A stretch of 64,000 nucleotides of DNA, taken from positions 186,001 to 250,000 of the forward strand of contig NZ_CP019038.1 in assembly GCF_001941825.1 (NCBI RefSeq). Reading direction: 5' to 3'. This stretch comes from Massilia putida. Its GTDB lineage: Bacteria > Pseudomonadota > Gammaproteobacteria > Burkholderiales > Burkholderiaceae_D. Position 1 is the first letter of the stretch. Every line of letters begins with the position of its first letter. The translations under genes were made by a program, and so were the position numbers. This document shows positions 9,263 through 16,682 of the stretch, piece after piece. The notes under the pieces are model-generated. The model did not search any database, was not told the DNA's origin, and saw nothing but the letters and a program-made list of their open reading frames with translations.

Positions 9263-9898
9263 GTGTTCGAACGCCCCATCGTCATGCTCGACTTCGAGAC
9301 CACCGGCCTGTCGCCCGACGGCGGCGACCGCATCACCGAGGTGGCCGCCCTGCGCATCGCGGACGGGCAGATCGTCGAGCGCTACGTCTCGCTCGTGAAC
9401 TGTGGCGTGCGGGTGCCGTCGTTCATCACCCAGCTGACGGGCATCACGCAGGCGATGGTCGACGGCGCACCGCCCGCAGCCGACGTCGTGCCGGCCCTCA
9501 TCGACTTCATCGGCGACGACGTGCTGGCCGCGCACAATGCCAGCTTCGACGAAAAATTCCTCAAGGCGGAGGGCGCGCGGCTGGGCCACGCCTGCCGTCA
9601 TGGCGGGCTCGTGTGCTCGCTGAAGCTGTCGCGCCGCGTCTTCCCGGGCCAGCCGAGCTACAAGCTGGGGCAGTTGTCGCGCGTCCTCGGCATCGCGTTC
9701 AACAGCCGCGCCCACCGTGCCGAGGCCGATGCCGAAGTCGCGGCGCAGCTGCTGCTGCATATCGGCCGCCACCTCGGCGCCGCCTATGGCCTCGCGGGCG
9801 TCGATCCGGACCTGCTCGTGTCGCTCAACCGCGTGGCCGCGGCCAAAGTCGATGCGTTCATGGGCGTGTACGCGGCGGGACGGCGCGTGCCCGCTTAA
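9263..9898 (+). CDS. 3'-5' exonuclease, DnaQ/DEDDh family
   Basis: A 211-residue exonuclease-fold protein. The three Exo motifs are complete: DFETTGL near the N-terminus (Asp and Glu metal ligands), HNASFDEKFL at about residues 92-101 (Asp), and HRAEADAE at about 152-159 (His and Asp of the DEDDh type). It resembles the proofreading epsilon subunit of DNA polymerase III but stands apart from polymerase genes, so it may be a general repair or RNA exonuclease. The GTG start at 9263 follows the ribosome site AAAGGAAG. It is likely co-transcribed with the Hsp70-like gene 27 nt upstream. Confidence 0.85.
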   Translation: MFERPIVMLDFETTGLSPDGGDRITEVAALRIADGQIVERYVSLVNCGVRVPSFITQLTGITQAMVDGAPPAADVVPALIDFIGDDVLAAHNASFDEKFLKAEGARLGHACRHGGLVCSLKLSRRVFPGQPSYKLGQLSRVLGIAFNSRAHRAEADAEVAAQLLLHIGRHLGAAYGLAGVDPDLLVSLNRVAAAKVDAFMGVYAAGRRVPA

Positions 9899-10068
9899 TT
9901 CCTCCCGGCACCAAGTCGTCGTTGCGTGGCGGCGGCCACGTCGGCCGACCCGTGGCGACGGCGTCGTTTTCGCGTCCGTCCATCCCCCGCACGTTGGCGC
10001 AAGTCAAATCCGTGATGTATCGCATCATTACACTTTTGGCAATTCTTCGACTCCGTCAGGAGCATCGC

Positions 10069-11477
10069 ATGCACAGTCAAGAGTCCATCCCGCGCGCCGG
10101 CGCGCTCGCCTGGTTCGCCCGCGCGGCCGCGCGCGGGAATGCCTATGCGCAGTTCAACCTCGGGATGATGTACAAGGAGGGCGACGGCGTGCCGCAGGAC
10201 GACGTCGCGGCCTGCCGCTGGCTGGAACGGGCCGCCCGCAAAGGTCTCGCGTTCGCGCAGAACCACCTGGGCAGCATGTATTTCCAGGGGCGGGGCGTGG
10301 CGCAGTCCGATGACGAGGCGGCCTGCTGGTTCCGCCTGGCCGCCGCCCAGGGCGATGCGTCGGCGCAGCAGAACCTGGGCGACCTGTACCGGACCGGGCG
10401 CGGGGTCGCGCGCGATCCCGCACTGGCCGTCGCCTGGTATTACAAGGCGGCCGAGCAGGACCTGCCCAGCGCCCAGCGGCTGCTCGGCGCCTGTTACCTC
10501 GACGGCGCGGGCGTCGCGCGCAGCCATCCGCTCGCGATGGCATGGTTCCGCAAGGCGGCGCTGCTGGACGATGCCGAGGCCGAGGTCTGCCTGGGCCTGA
10601 TGTACCGGCGCGGCCAGGGCGTGGCCCCGAGCGAGGCGGAGGCGATGTACTGGTTCCGCCGCGCCGCCGCGCGTGGCCATGCACCCGCGCAGCGGCTGCT
10701 GGGGCTGTCGTACCTGACGGGCCACGGCGTGCCGCCCGATATGCTCGGCGCCAAGGCCTGGCTCGAGTGCGCCGCCGAGCAGGGCGATGCGGAAGCGCAA
10801 TTCAGCCTGGCCCAGCTGCTGGCCGGGGCCGATGCGGACGAGCACGCGGATGGGCATGACGGCGCGCATTGCGGCGGGGCGGCGCTGGCCTGGACGCTGG
10901 CGGCTGCCGAGCAGGGCCACGTGCCGGCCCAGGTCGACCTCGGCAACCGGTACGCCCAGGGCCGGGGCGTGGCGCGCGACCCCGAGCGGGCGCTGCACTG
11001 GTACCGGCGCGCGGCCGAGCAGGGCGCCGCCAAGGCCCAGTTCATGCTCGGCGTGATGTATGCCAACGGGCAAGGCGTCTGCCGCGACGATGCCATGGCC
11101 GCCGCGTGGTATCGCCGTGCGGCCGAGCAGGGCGACGCGAGCGCCCAGAACAACCTCGGCGTCATGGTTGCGAACGGCCAGGGCGTCCCCAGGACGACCG
11201 GCAGGCCGTGCACTGGTACCGCCTGGCGGCCGAGCAAGGCCATGCGCTGGCGCAGTACAACCTCGGCGGCATGTACAACAGCGGCCGCGGCGTGGCGCGC
11301 GATACCGTGCGTTCCTACATGTGGATGCTGCTGGCGGCGGACGCCGGCGACCCGCCCGCCGGCAAGGCCATCGTCGCGCGCCGGCTGTCGCAGGAACAGA
11401 TCGAGACCGTCATCGGCCTGCGGCGCCGGCGGCAGAACGGCCGGCGGTACGCGGGACCGGAGCGGCGTGCCGCGTGA
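10069..11477 (+). CDS. Sel1-repeat protein, interrupted by a -1 frameshift
   Basis: About twelve Sel1-like (TPR-related) repeats of 36 residues run through the protein, with the pattern WFRRAAxxGxxxAQxxLGxMYxxGxGV. Such solenoids scaffold protein complexes; the partner is not evident. The ATG at 10069 follows a CAGGAGC ribosome site and no signal peptide is seen, so a cytoplasmic protein is expected. The frame breaks at the C run 11187-11190: upstream repeats read in one frame, and repeats 11 and 12 (VHWYRLAAEQGHALAQ onward) continue in the -1 frame to a stop at 11477. Restoring one C would give QGVPQDDRQAVHWYR. Without correction the original frame ends at 11553 with a foreign tail. It is a sequencing error, a real mutation or slippage. 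Confidence 0.8.
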
Positions 11478-11632
11478 TATAAGCCGCAGTGATTCCCGTT
11501 GCCGTCGACCGCGATATCACGGTGACAGAAATCATGAAAACGTATTGCCGTGATCGTAAATGGAAATTGGATTTATATCTGGTGCAGGGATAAAGTTCCG
11601 TGATCACTGAACGAATTGACGACGGAGCTGAC

Positions 11633-11776
11633 ATGAACGCCTATACCACGACCTCGACCCCCATCGCCACCGAGAGCAAGCTTGCCCGCCTGTTCCGGGC
11701 GTTCTGCGTGGAAGCGCGCCGCGCGATCGAAATCGTCGGGGCGGCGTACCAGAACGGTTTGCACCCGCCGCTGTAA
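11633..11776 (+). CDS. Small hypothetical protein (47 residues)
   Basis: An ATG at 11633 preceded by ACGGAGCTG opens a 47-codon frame with a basic, Arg-rich centre (SKLARLFRAFCVEARR, then AIEIVGAAYQNGLHPPL). A stop at 11774-11776 is followed 26 nt later by a perfect rho-independent terminator. Start, ribosome site, codon use and terminator together suggest a real small gene. I do not recognise a family. A single amphipathic helix in the middle could bind a membrane or a partner protein, but that is inference. Confidence 0.6.
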   Translation: MNAYTTTSTPIATESKLARLFRAFCVEARRAIEIVGAAYQNGLHPPL

Positions 11777-11802
11777 GCGCCGCACGATCCGACCCCATGA
11801 CG

Positions 11803-11827
11803 ACCCCCGCCACGTGCGGGGGTTTTT
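11803..11827 (+). terminator. Rho-independent terminator after the 47-residue protein
   Basis: ACCCCCGC and GCGGGGGT form a perfect 8-bp stem with a 5-nt loop (CACGT), followed by TTTT. It lies between the small gene and the 3' end of the convergent cupin regulator, 7 nt before that gene's stop. Confidence 0.75.
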
Positions 11828-11833
11828 GCTTTC

Positions 11834-12409
11834 TCAGCGGTGCACCACCACGAGCAACGCCTTCGCCTCCGTCTTGCCGGCATTCCGGATAGCATGATTC
11901 TGGTCGGCCGGATAACGCGCCGTCGCGCCGTGCTTGATTTTTCGCTTCTCGGCCCCGACCTCCAGTTCAACCGTCCCGGTGACTACGGTCAAGTGTTCGT
12001 TGGTACCAGGATCGTGGGCCTGCGACGCCAGTTCGCCGCCCGGCTGCAAGGTCAGTTCATACCATTCGTACTTGCCGGCAAGGTCCATCGGTCCGAGGAT
12101 GCGCAGCGAGTAGCCCGCGTGGCTGCCGGGCAAGGTGGGGATTTCGTGGGCGTCGACGACACGGATCAGGTCGACCGCGCGCACCTCGGACGATAGCAGC
12201 TCGCCGATCTGCACGCCGAGCGCATTGGCCAGGCGCCACGTGATGGCGATGGTGGGGTTGGCCTTTTCTCGTTCGATCTGCGACAGCATCGATTTCGAGA
12301 CGCCGGCGATGCGCGACAGGTCTTCCAGGGTGAGGCCGCGCGCGAGGCGCAGCCGCTGCAGGGTGGCCCCGACTTCGGGAGGGGCGCTGGTGGTGACCGC
12401 TTTGTTCAT
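11834..12409 (-). CDS. XRE-family regulator with C-terminal cupin sensor domain
   Basis: A 191-residue transcription factor. Residues about 12-70 form a Cro/CI helix-turn-helix (LQRLRLARGLTLEDLSRIAG, then VSKSMLSQIEREKANPTI), and residues about 110-185 a small cupin barrel that usually binds a metabolite. This architecture is typical of local regulators of amino-acid or polyamine catabolism such as PuuR and SutR. It is transcribed divergently from kbl-tdh across 134 bp that hold three TTC-N8-GAA boxes. It is therefore the likely repressor or activator of threonine catabolism and of itself; threonine, glycine or aminoketobutyrate would be reasonable effectors, but nothing in the sequence shows which. 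Confidence 0.85.
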   Translation of the reverse strand: MNKAVTTSAPPEVGATLQRLRLARGLTLEDLSRIAGVSKSMLSQIEREKANPTIAITWRLANALGVQIGELLSSEVRAVDLIRVVDAHEIPTLPGSHAGYSLRILGPMDLAGKYEWYELTLQPGGELASQAHDPGTNEHLTVVTGTVELEVGAEKRKIKHGATARYPADQNHAIRNAGKTEAKALLVVVHR

Positions 12410-12446
12410 GGAGCTTGCTTGCCAAGTTCAATGGCTGGGGGTAAGA

Positions 12447-12498
12447 TTCAATATATTGAAATTCTGTTCGAAATATAGAACAAGTTCCATACATCGAA
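12447..12498. promoter_or_regulatory. Three TTC-N8-GAA operator boxes between the cupin regulator and kbl
   Basis: TTCAATATATTGAA (12447-12460, a perfect palindrome), TTCGAAATATAGAA (12467-12480) and TTCCATACATCGAA (12485-12498) share 14-bp length and TTC/GAA ends. Their starts are 20 and 18 bp apart, close to two helical turns, so bound dimers would lie on nearly the same DNA face. They fill the divergent intergenic gap and are the obvious target of the XRE-cupin protein (inference). Confidence 0.65.
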
Positions 12499-12543
12499 CG
12501 AACCGACACTATACCATTCGCCAACCGACAAGGACGAGGAAAC

Positions 12544-13749
12544 ATGAGCGACCCAGCATTCTATAGCGACCTCCAGCAGAAACTCGACACGCTCAAGACC
12601 GAAGGCCTGTTCAAGCCCGAGCGCGTGCTCGCCTCGCGCCAGGGCGCGGAAGTGGTCGCCGACGACGGCCGCACCTTGATCAATATGTGCGCCAACAACT
12701 ACCTCGGCCTGTCGGGCGACCTCGAGACGCAGAAGGCGGCCGAAGCGGCGCTGCAGAAATACGGCTACGGCCTGTCGTCCGTGCGCTTCATTTGCGGCAC
12801 GCAGACGGTGCACAAGGAGCTGGAGAAGAAGCTGTCAGAGTTCCTCGGCACGGAAGACACCATCCTGTACGCCGCCGCGTTCGACGCCAACGGCGGCGTG
12901 TTCGAGCCGCTGTTCGACGAGAACGACGCCATCATCTCGGACGCCCTGAACCACGCCTCGATCATCGACGGCGTCCGCCTGTGCAAGGCCGCGCGCTACC
13001 GCTATGCCAACAACGACATGGCCGATCTCGAAAAGCAGCTGCAGGCCGCGACGGAAGCCGGCAAGCGCCACAAGATCATCGTCACGGACGGCGTATTCTC
13101 GATGGACGGCACGATCGCGCAGCTGGACAAGATCGTGGCGCTGGCCGAGAAGTACGGCGCGCTGACGATGATCGACGAGTCGCACGCCTCCGGCTTCATG
13201 GGCAAGACGGGCCGCGGCACGCACGAGCACTGCGGCGTGCTCGGCAAGATCGACATCATCACGGGCACCCTCGGCAAGGCGCTGGGCGGCGCGATGGGCG
13301 GCTTTACGTCCGGCCGCAAGGAAGTCATCGAGACGCTGCGCCAGAAATCGCGTCCCTACCTGTTCTCCAACACGCTGGCGCCGATGATCGCCGGCGCGTC
13401 GCTGGCCGTGCTGGACCGCATCAGCAAGTCGACCGAACTGCGCGACCGGTTGCACGAAAACACCGCATACTTCCGCCGCGAGATCGAGCGTATCGGTTTC
13501 ACCATCAAGCCGGGCACGCACCCGGTGGTGCCGGTGATGCTGTTCGACGCGCCCGTCGCGCAGAAATTCGCGGCGCGCATGTTCGAACTGGGCGTGCTGC
13601 TGTCGGGCTTCTTCTACCCGGTGGTGCCGATGGGCCAGGCGCGCGTGCGCGTCCAGCTGTCGGCGGCGCACACCCGCGCGCAGCTGGACACGGTGCTCGC
13701 CGCCTTCGAACAGGCCGGGCGCGAACTGGGCATCATCAAGGCCGCCTGA
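12544..13749 (+). CDS. kbl: Glycine C-acetyltransferase (2-amino-3-ketobutyrate CoA ligase)
   Basis: PLP enzyme that cleaves 2-amino-3-ketobutyrate with CoA to glycine and acetyl-CoA, the second step of threonine breakdown. The 401-residue alpha-oxoamine synthase fold is complete: NNYLGL near the N-terminus, the Asp/His pair in MIDESHASGF, and the PLP-lysine at about residue 245 in GTLGKALGG. The ATG follows AAGGACGAGG. It pairs with the SDR-type threonine dehydrogenase 221 nt downstream, which makes its substrate, and lies under the TTC-N8-GAA boxes. Confidence 0.95.
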   Translation: MSDPAFYSDLQQKLDTLKTEGLFKPERVLASRQGAEVVADDGRTLINMCANNYLGLSGDLETQKAAEAALQKYGYGLSSVRFICGTQTVHKELEKKLSEFLGTEDTILYAAAFDANGGVFEPLFDENDAIISDALNHASIIDGVRLCKAARYRYANNDMADLEKQLQAATEAGKRHKIIVTDGVFSMDGTIAQLDKIVALAEKYGALTMIDESHASGFMGKTGRGTHEHCGVLGKIDIITGTLGKALGGAMGGFTSGRKEVIETLRQKSRPYLFSNTLAPMIAGASLAVLDRISKSTELRDRLHENTAYFRREIERIGFTIKPGTHPVVPVMLFDAPVAQKFAARMFELGVLLSGFFYPVVPMGQARVRVQLSAAHTRAQLDTVLAAFEQAGRELGIIKAA

Positions 13750-13970
13750 CCGGGGCGGGACGGATCACCGATCGGCCGGATGGCGCCGCCCACGAAGCGG
13801 CGCGCCGGGAACATGGAGGAGCTTCGAAAGACCGCCGCGGGCCGCCGCAACGGCGTCCCAGACGCGCAGCTGTACGAGAGTACGACGCGCAAAGCAGGAC
13901 GCCAGTGCAACGCGAAGCAGGTTTTCGACGCTCATACGGCTCACGAAGCCGGAACAAGAAGGAAACAAGC

Positions 13971-14933
13971 ATGGAACGCATCCTCATCATCGGCGCCAAC
14001 GGCCAGATCGGCAGTGAACTGGTGACCGCCCTCGCGCAGCAGCACGGCGCCGCCAACGTGATCGCCTCCGACATCGGCGCGGACAATGTGTACGGCGCGG
14101 CACGCTATGTGCGCGTCGACGTGCTCGACCAGGACGCGGTGGCGCAGCTGATCGCCGACGAAGACATCACCCAGGTCTACCAGCTGGCCGCGCTGCTGTC
14201 GGCCACGGGCGAGAAGGCGCCTTTGAAGGCATGGAAGCTGAACATGGACGGGCTGTTGAACATCCTCGAGATCGCGCGCGAGCGGGGAGAAGCGGGCAAG
14301 CCGCTGAAGGTGTTCTGGCCGTCGTCGATCGCCGCGTTCGGCCCGAACACGCCGAGCGAGCACACGCCGCAGTACGCGGTCATGGACCCGACGTCGATCT
14401 ACGGCATCAGCAAGCTGGCCGGCGAGCGCCTGTGCGAGTACTACCATGCGAAATACGGCGTGGACGTGCGCAGCATCCGCTACCCGGGCATCATCAGCTA
14501 CAAGTCGCCGCCGGGCGGCGGCACGACGGACTACGCGATCGCGATCTTCCACGCGGCGCTGCGCGGCGAGACCTATGAATGCTTCCTCGGCGCGGAAACG
14601 ACGCTGCCGATGATCTACATGCCGGACGCGATCCGCGCCACCATCGAACTGATGGACGCGCCGGCCGATAAGGTCGTGATCCGTTCGTCGTACAACGTGG
14701 CCGGCGTCTCGTTCAATCCGCGCGAGCTGGCTGCCGCCATCCAGAAGAAACTGCCGGCCTTCCGTATCGCCTACCAGCCGGACAGCCGCCAGCAGATCGC
14801 CGACTCCTGGCCGAAGAGTCTCGACGACAGCCGCGCGGCCGCGGACTGGGGCTGGCAGGCGCGCATCGGCGTCGACGAGATGGTTGCCGACATGCTGGCC
14901 AATGTCGACGTCGGGATGAGCAAGGCGGCCTGA
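13971..14933 (+). CDS. L-threonine 3-dehydrogenase, SDR/NAD-epimerase type
   Basis: Extended short-chain dehydrogenase with the NAD-binding GANGQIGSE at the N-terminus and the catalytic YGISK (Tyr and Lys) at about residues 144-148. The segment RYPGIISYKSPPGGGTTDYA is characteristic of the epimerase-like threonine dehydrogenases known from Cupriavidus, Flavobacterium and animals, as opposed to the zinc-dependent Tdh of E. coli. It oxidises threonine to 2-amino-3-ketobutyrate for Kbl. The 320-residue length is normal. The start at 13971 follows AGAAGGAAAC; longer in-frame starts upstream have no homology. The 221-bp spacer from kbl shows no convincing gene or terminator, so the two are probably one transcript. 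Confidence 0.9.
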   Translation: MERILIIGANGQIGSELVTALAQQHGAANVIASDIGADNVYGAARYVRVDVLDQDAVAQLIADEDITQVYQLAALLSATGEKAPLKAWKLNMDGLLNILEIARERGEAGKPLKVFWPSSIAAFGPNTPSEHTPQYAVMDPTSIYGISKLAGERLCEYYHAKYGVDVRSIRYPGIISYKSPPGGGTTDYAIAIFHAALRGETYECFLGAETTLPMIYMPDAIRATIELMDAPADKVVIRSSYNVAGVSFNPRELAAAIQKKLPAFRIAYQPDSRQQIADSWPKSLDDSRAAADWGWQARIGVDEMVADMLANVDVGMSKAA

Positions 14934-14984
14934 TGACAATGAACGTATGTGTCGATCCACCATAAGTGGACAACATAGGTACTC

Positions 14985-15066
14985 CGTCATTCCCGCGCAC
15001 GCGGGAGTCCATGCTGAGCTGGATGTTGCTGGTTCAGGATGGATTCCCGCTTCCGCGGGAATGACG
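14985..15066. repeat. REP-like dispersed inverted repeat
   Basis: An element with CGTCATTCCCGCG at the left, GGGAGTCCATGCTGAG inside, and GGATTCCCGC to CGGGAATGACG at the right. The ends are inverted copies and each half also folds alone (TCCCGCGCACGCGGGA). Related copies occur at 19675-19802 and 27583-27683. It lies between the threonine dehydrogenase gene and sdaA and overlaps no gene. Confidence 0.8.
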
Positions 15067-15131
15067 TTTTGAGGGTGGCGTCCCCAAGAGGGACGCGCAG
15101 CCCGTCACATAAACAAAACTGGAGACAGCTC

Positions 15132-16508
15132 ATGGACATGAGCGTATTTGACTTATTCAAGATCGGCATCGGCCCATCCAGCTCGCACACGGTCGGCCCG
15201 ATGGTGGCCGCGCGCCGCTTCCTCGTCGAATGTGGTCCGCTGGACGCGGCGGTGGGCGTCGAAGCCCATCTGTATGGTTCCCTCGCGCTGACGGGCGTCG
15301 GCCACGCCACAGACAAGGCCGTGATCCTCGGCCTGATGGGCGAGACCCCGCAGGACGTCGACCCGGACACCGTCGAGGACAAGCTCGCGGAAGCGGAGCT
15401 GGACGGCGTGCTGAACCTGCTGGGCACGAAGCCCGTGCCGTTTTCGCGCAGCACGGGCCTCGTCTGGCACAAGCAGTCGACCCTGCCCGGGCACCCGAAC
15501 GGCATGCGCTTCGTCCTGAAGCTCGCGGACGGCAGCGTCATCGAACGCATTTATTATTCGATCGGCGGCGGCTTCATCACGGCGCCCGGCGAAACCCAGG
15601 CGGCGCGCGAGACGATCGCGGTGCCGTTCCCGTTCTCCACGATGCGCGAGTTGCTGGAGCAGGGCGCCCGCGCCGGGCTGACGATCCCCGCCATGCTGCG
15701 CGCCAACGAGTGCGCGCGCATGACGAACGACGAACTCGACGCCGGCCTCGATCGGATCTGGGACGTGATGCGCGGCTGTATCGCGCACGGCCTCGTCACG
15801 GAAGGCGAGCTGCCGGGCGGATTGAACGTCAAGCGCCGCGCCGCGAAACTGTGGCGCCAGGAACAGGCCGCGCGCAGCGCGACGAACCACTTGCCGCACG
15901 ACGCCGTCAACCAGGTCAGCCTGTACGCGATGGCCGTGAACGAAGAAAACGCGGCGGGCGGGCGCGTCGTGACGGCGCCGACGAATGGCGCGGCCGGCAT
16001 CATCCCGGCCGTGCTGCGCTACTACGCCGAGGATTGCCGCCCGAGCGACGCGCGGCGCGGCATCCACGATTTCCTGCTGACGGCGGCCGCGATCGGCATG
16101 CTGTGCAAGAAGAACGCGTCCATTTCCGGCGCCGAGATCGGTTGCCAGGGCGAGGTCGGCGTCGCGTGCGCGATGGCGGCGGCGGGCCTCGTGGCGGCGC
16201 TGGGCGGGTCCAACGGCCAGATCGAAAACGCGGCCGAGATCGGCATCGAACACCATCTGGGCATGACGTGCGACCCGATCGGCGGCCTCGTGCAGATCCC
16301 GTGCATCGAGCGCAACGGCATGGGCGCCATCAAGGCCATCACGGCGGCGTCGCTGGCGCTGAAGGGCGACGGCACACACTTCGTCAGCCTGGACGAGGTC
16401 ATCGAGACGATGCGCCAGACGGGGTTCGACATGCAGGCCAAGTACAAGGAAACGTCGCTGGGCGGTTTGGCGATCCACGTGGTCACCGTCAACCACGCCG
16501 CATGTTGA
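15132..16508 (+). CDS. sdaA: L-serine ammonia-lyase, single-chain iron-sulfur type
   Basis: Converts L-serine to pyruvate and ammonia with a [4Fe-4S] cluster. The N-terminal beta domain opens with FDLFKIGIGPSSSHTVGPM, and the alpha domain has the cysteine signature CKKNASISGAEIGCQGEVG and then TCDPIGGLVQIPC. At 458 residues alpha and beta are fused, as in E. coli. The ATG at 15132 follows GGAGACAG. An earlier in-frame ATG at 15039 would translate the REP-like repeat and is rejected. Together with kbl and the threonine dehydrogenase just upstream it forms a stretch for hydroxy-amino-acid catabolism. Confidence 0.95.
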   Translation: MDMSVFDLFKIGIGPSSSHTVGPMVAARRFLVECGPLDAAVGVEAHLYGSLALTGVGHATDKAVILGLMGETPQDVDPDTVEDKLAEAELDGVLNLLGTKPVPFSRSTGLVWHKQSTLPGHPNGMRFVLKLADGSVIERIYYSIGGGFITAPGETQAARETIAVPFPFSTMRELLEQGARAGLTIPAMLRANECARMTNDELDAGLDRIWDVMRGCIAHGLVTEGELPGGLNVKRRAAKLWRQEQAARSATNHLPHDAVNQVSLYAMAVNEENAAGGRVVTAPTNGAAGIIPAVLRYYAEDCRPSDARRGIHDFLLTAAAIGMLCKKNASISGAEIGCQGEVGVACAMAAAGLVAALGGSNGQIENAAEIGIEHHLGMTCDPIGGLVQIPCIERNGMGAIKAITAASLALKGDGTHFVSLDEVIETMRQTGFDMQAKYKETSLGGLAIHVVTVNHAAC

Positions 16509-16613
16509 ATATTCGACGCAGACGGTATTCGCCCGTCGCACGGCGGGCGCCCGGTGCCCGCCACGCCGCACCGCACCATCATCTGTCGGAATAACGAAAC
16601 AATATTCGGTAAA

Positions 16614-16643
16614 AAGACAATATTGCTCTGTCCGGACTATAAT
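16614..16643 (+). promoter_or_regulatory. Candidate sigma-70 promoter for thrC-moeA-moaD
   Basis: A perfect TATAAT at 16638-16643 is preceded by AAGACA (16614-16619, 4/6 match) at 18 bp. It lies 40 nt before the thrC start in an AT-rich stretch that contrasts with the flanking GC-rich genes. Confidence 0.55.
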
Positions 16644-16682
16644 AAATATCCAACGCCAGCCAACTCCGATCTTTTCTACCGT

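Noticed and set aside
10069..11477. CRISPR-like periodicity in the Sel1 gene
   Set aside because: The roughly 108-bp periodicity is due to the 36-residue protein repeats and is degenerate at the DNA level.
11641..11970. A 109-codon minus-strand frame over the 47-residue gene and the cupin-regulator end
   Set aside because: It overlaps the perfect terminator and the conserved cupin domain coding region, and lacks any family match or ribosome site.
13780..14025. An 81-codon frame in the kbl-threonine dehydrogenase spacer
   Set aside because: Composition is noisy and it runs into the dehydrogenase start in another frame; no ribosome site or homology is evident.
15039..15131. An N-terminal extension of SdaA beginning MDSRFRGND
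   Set aside because: It is translation of the REP-like repeat; the real SdaA N-terminus and ribosome site are at 15132.
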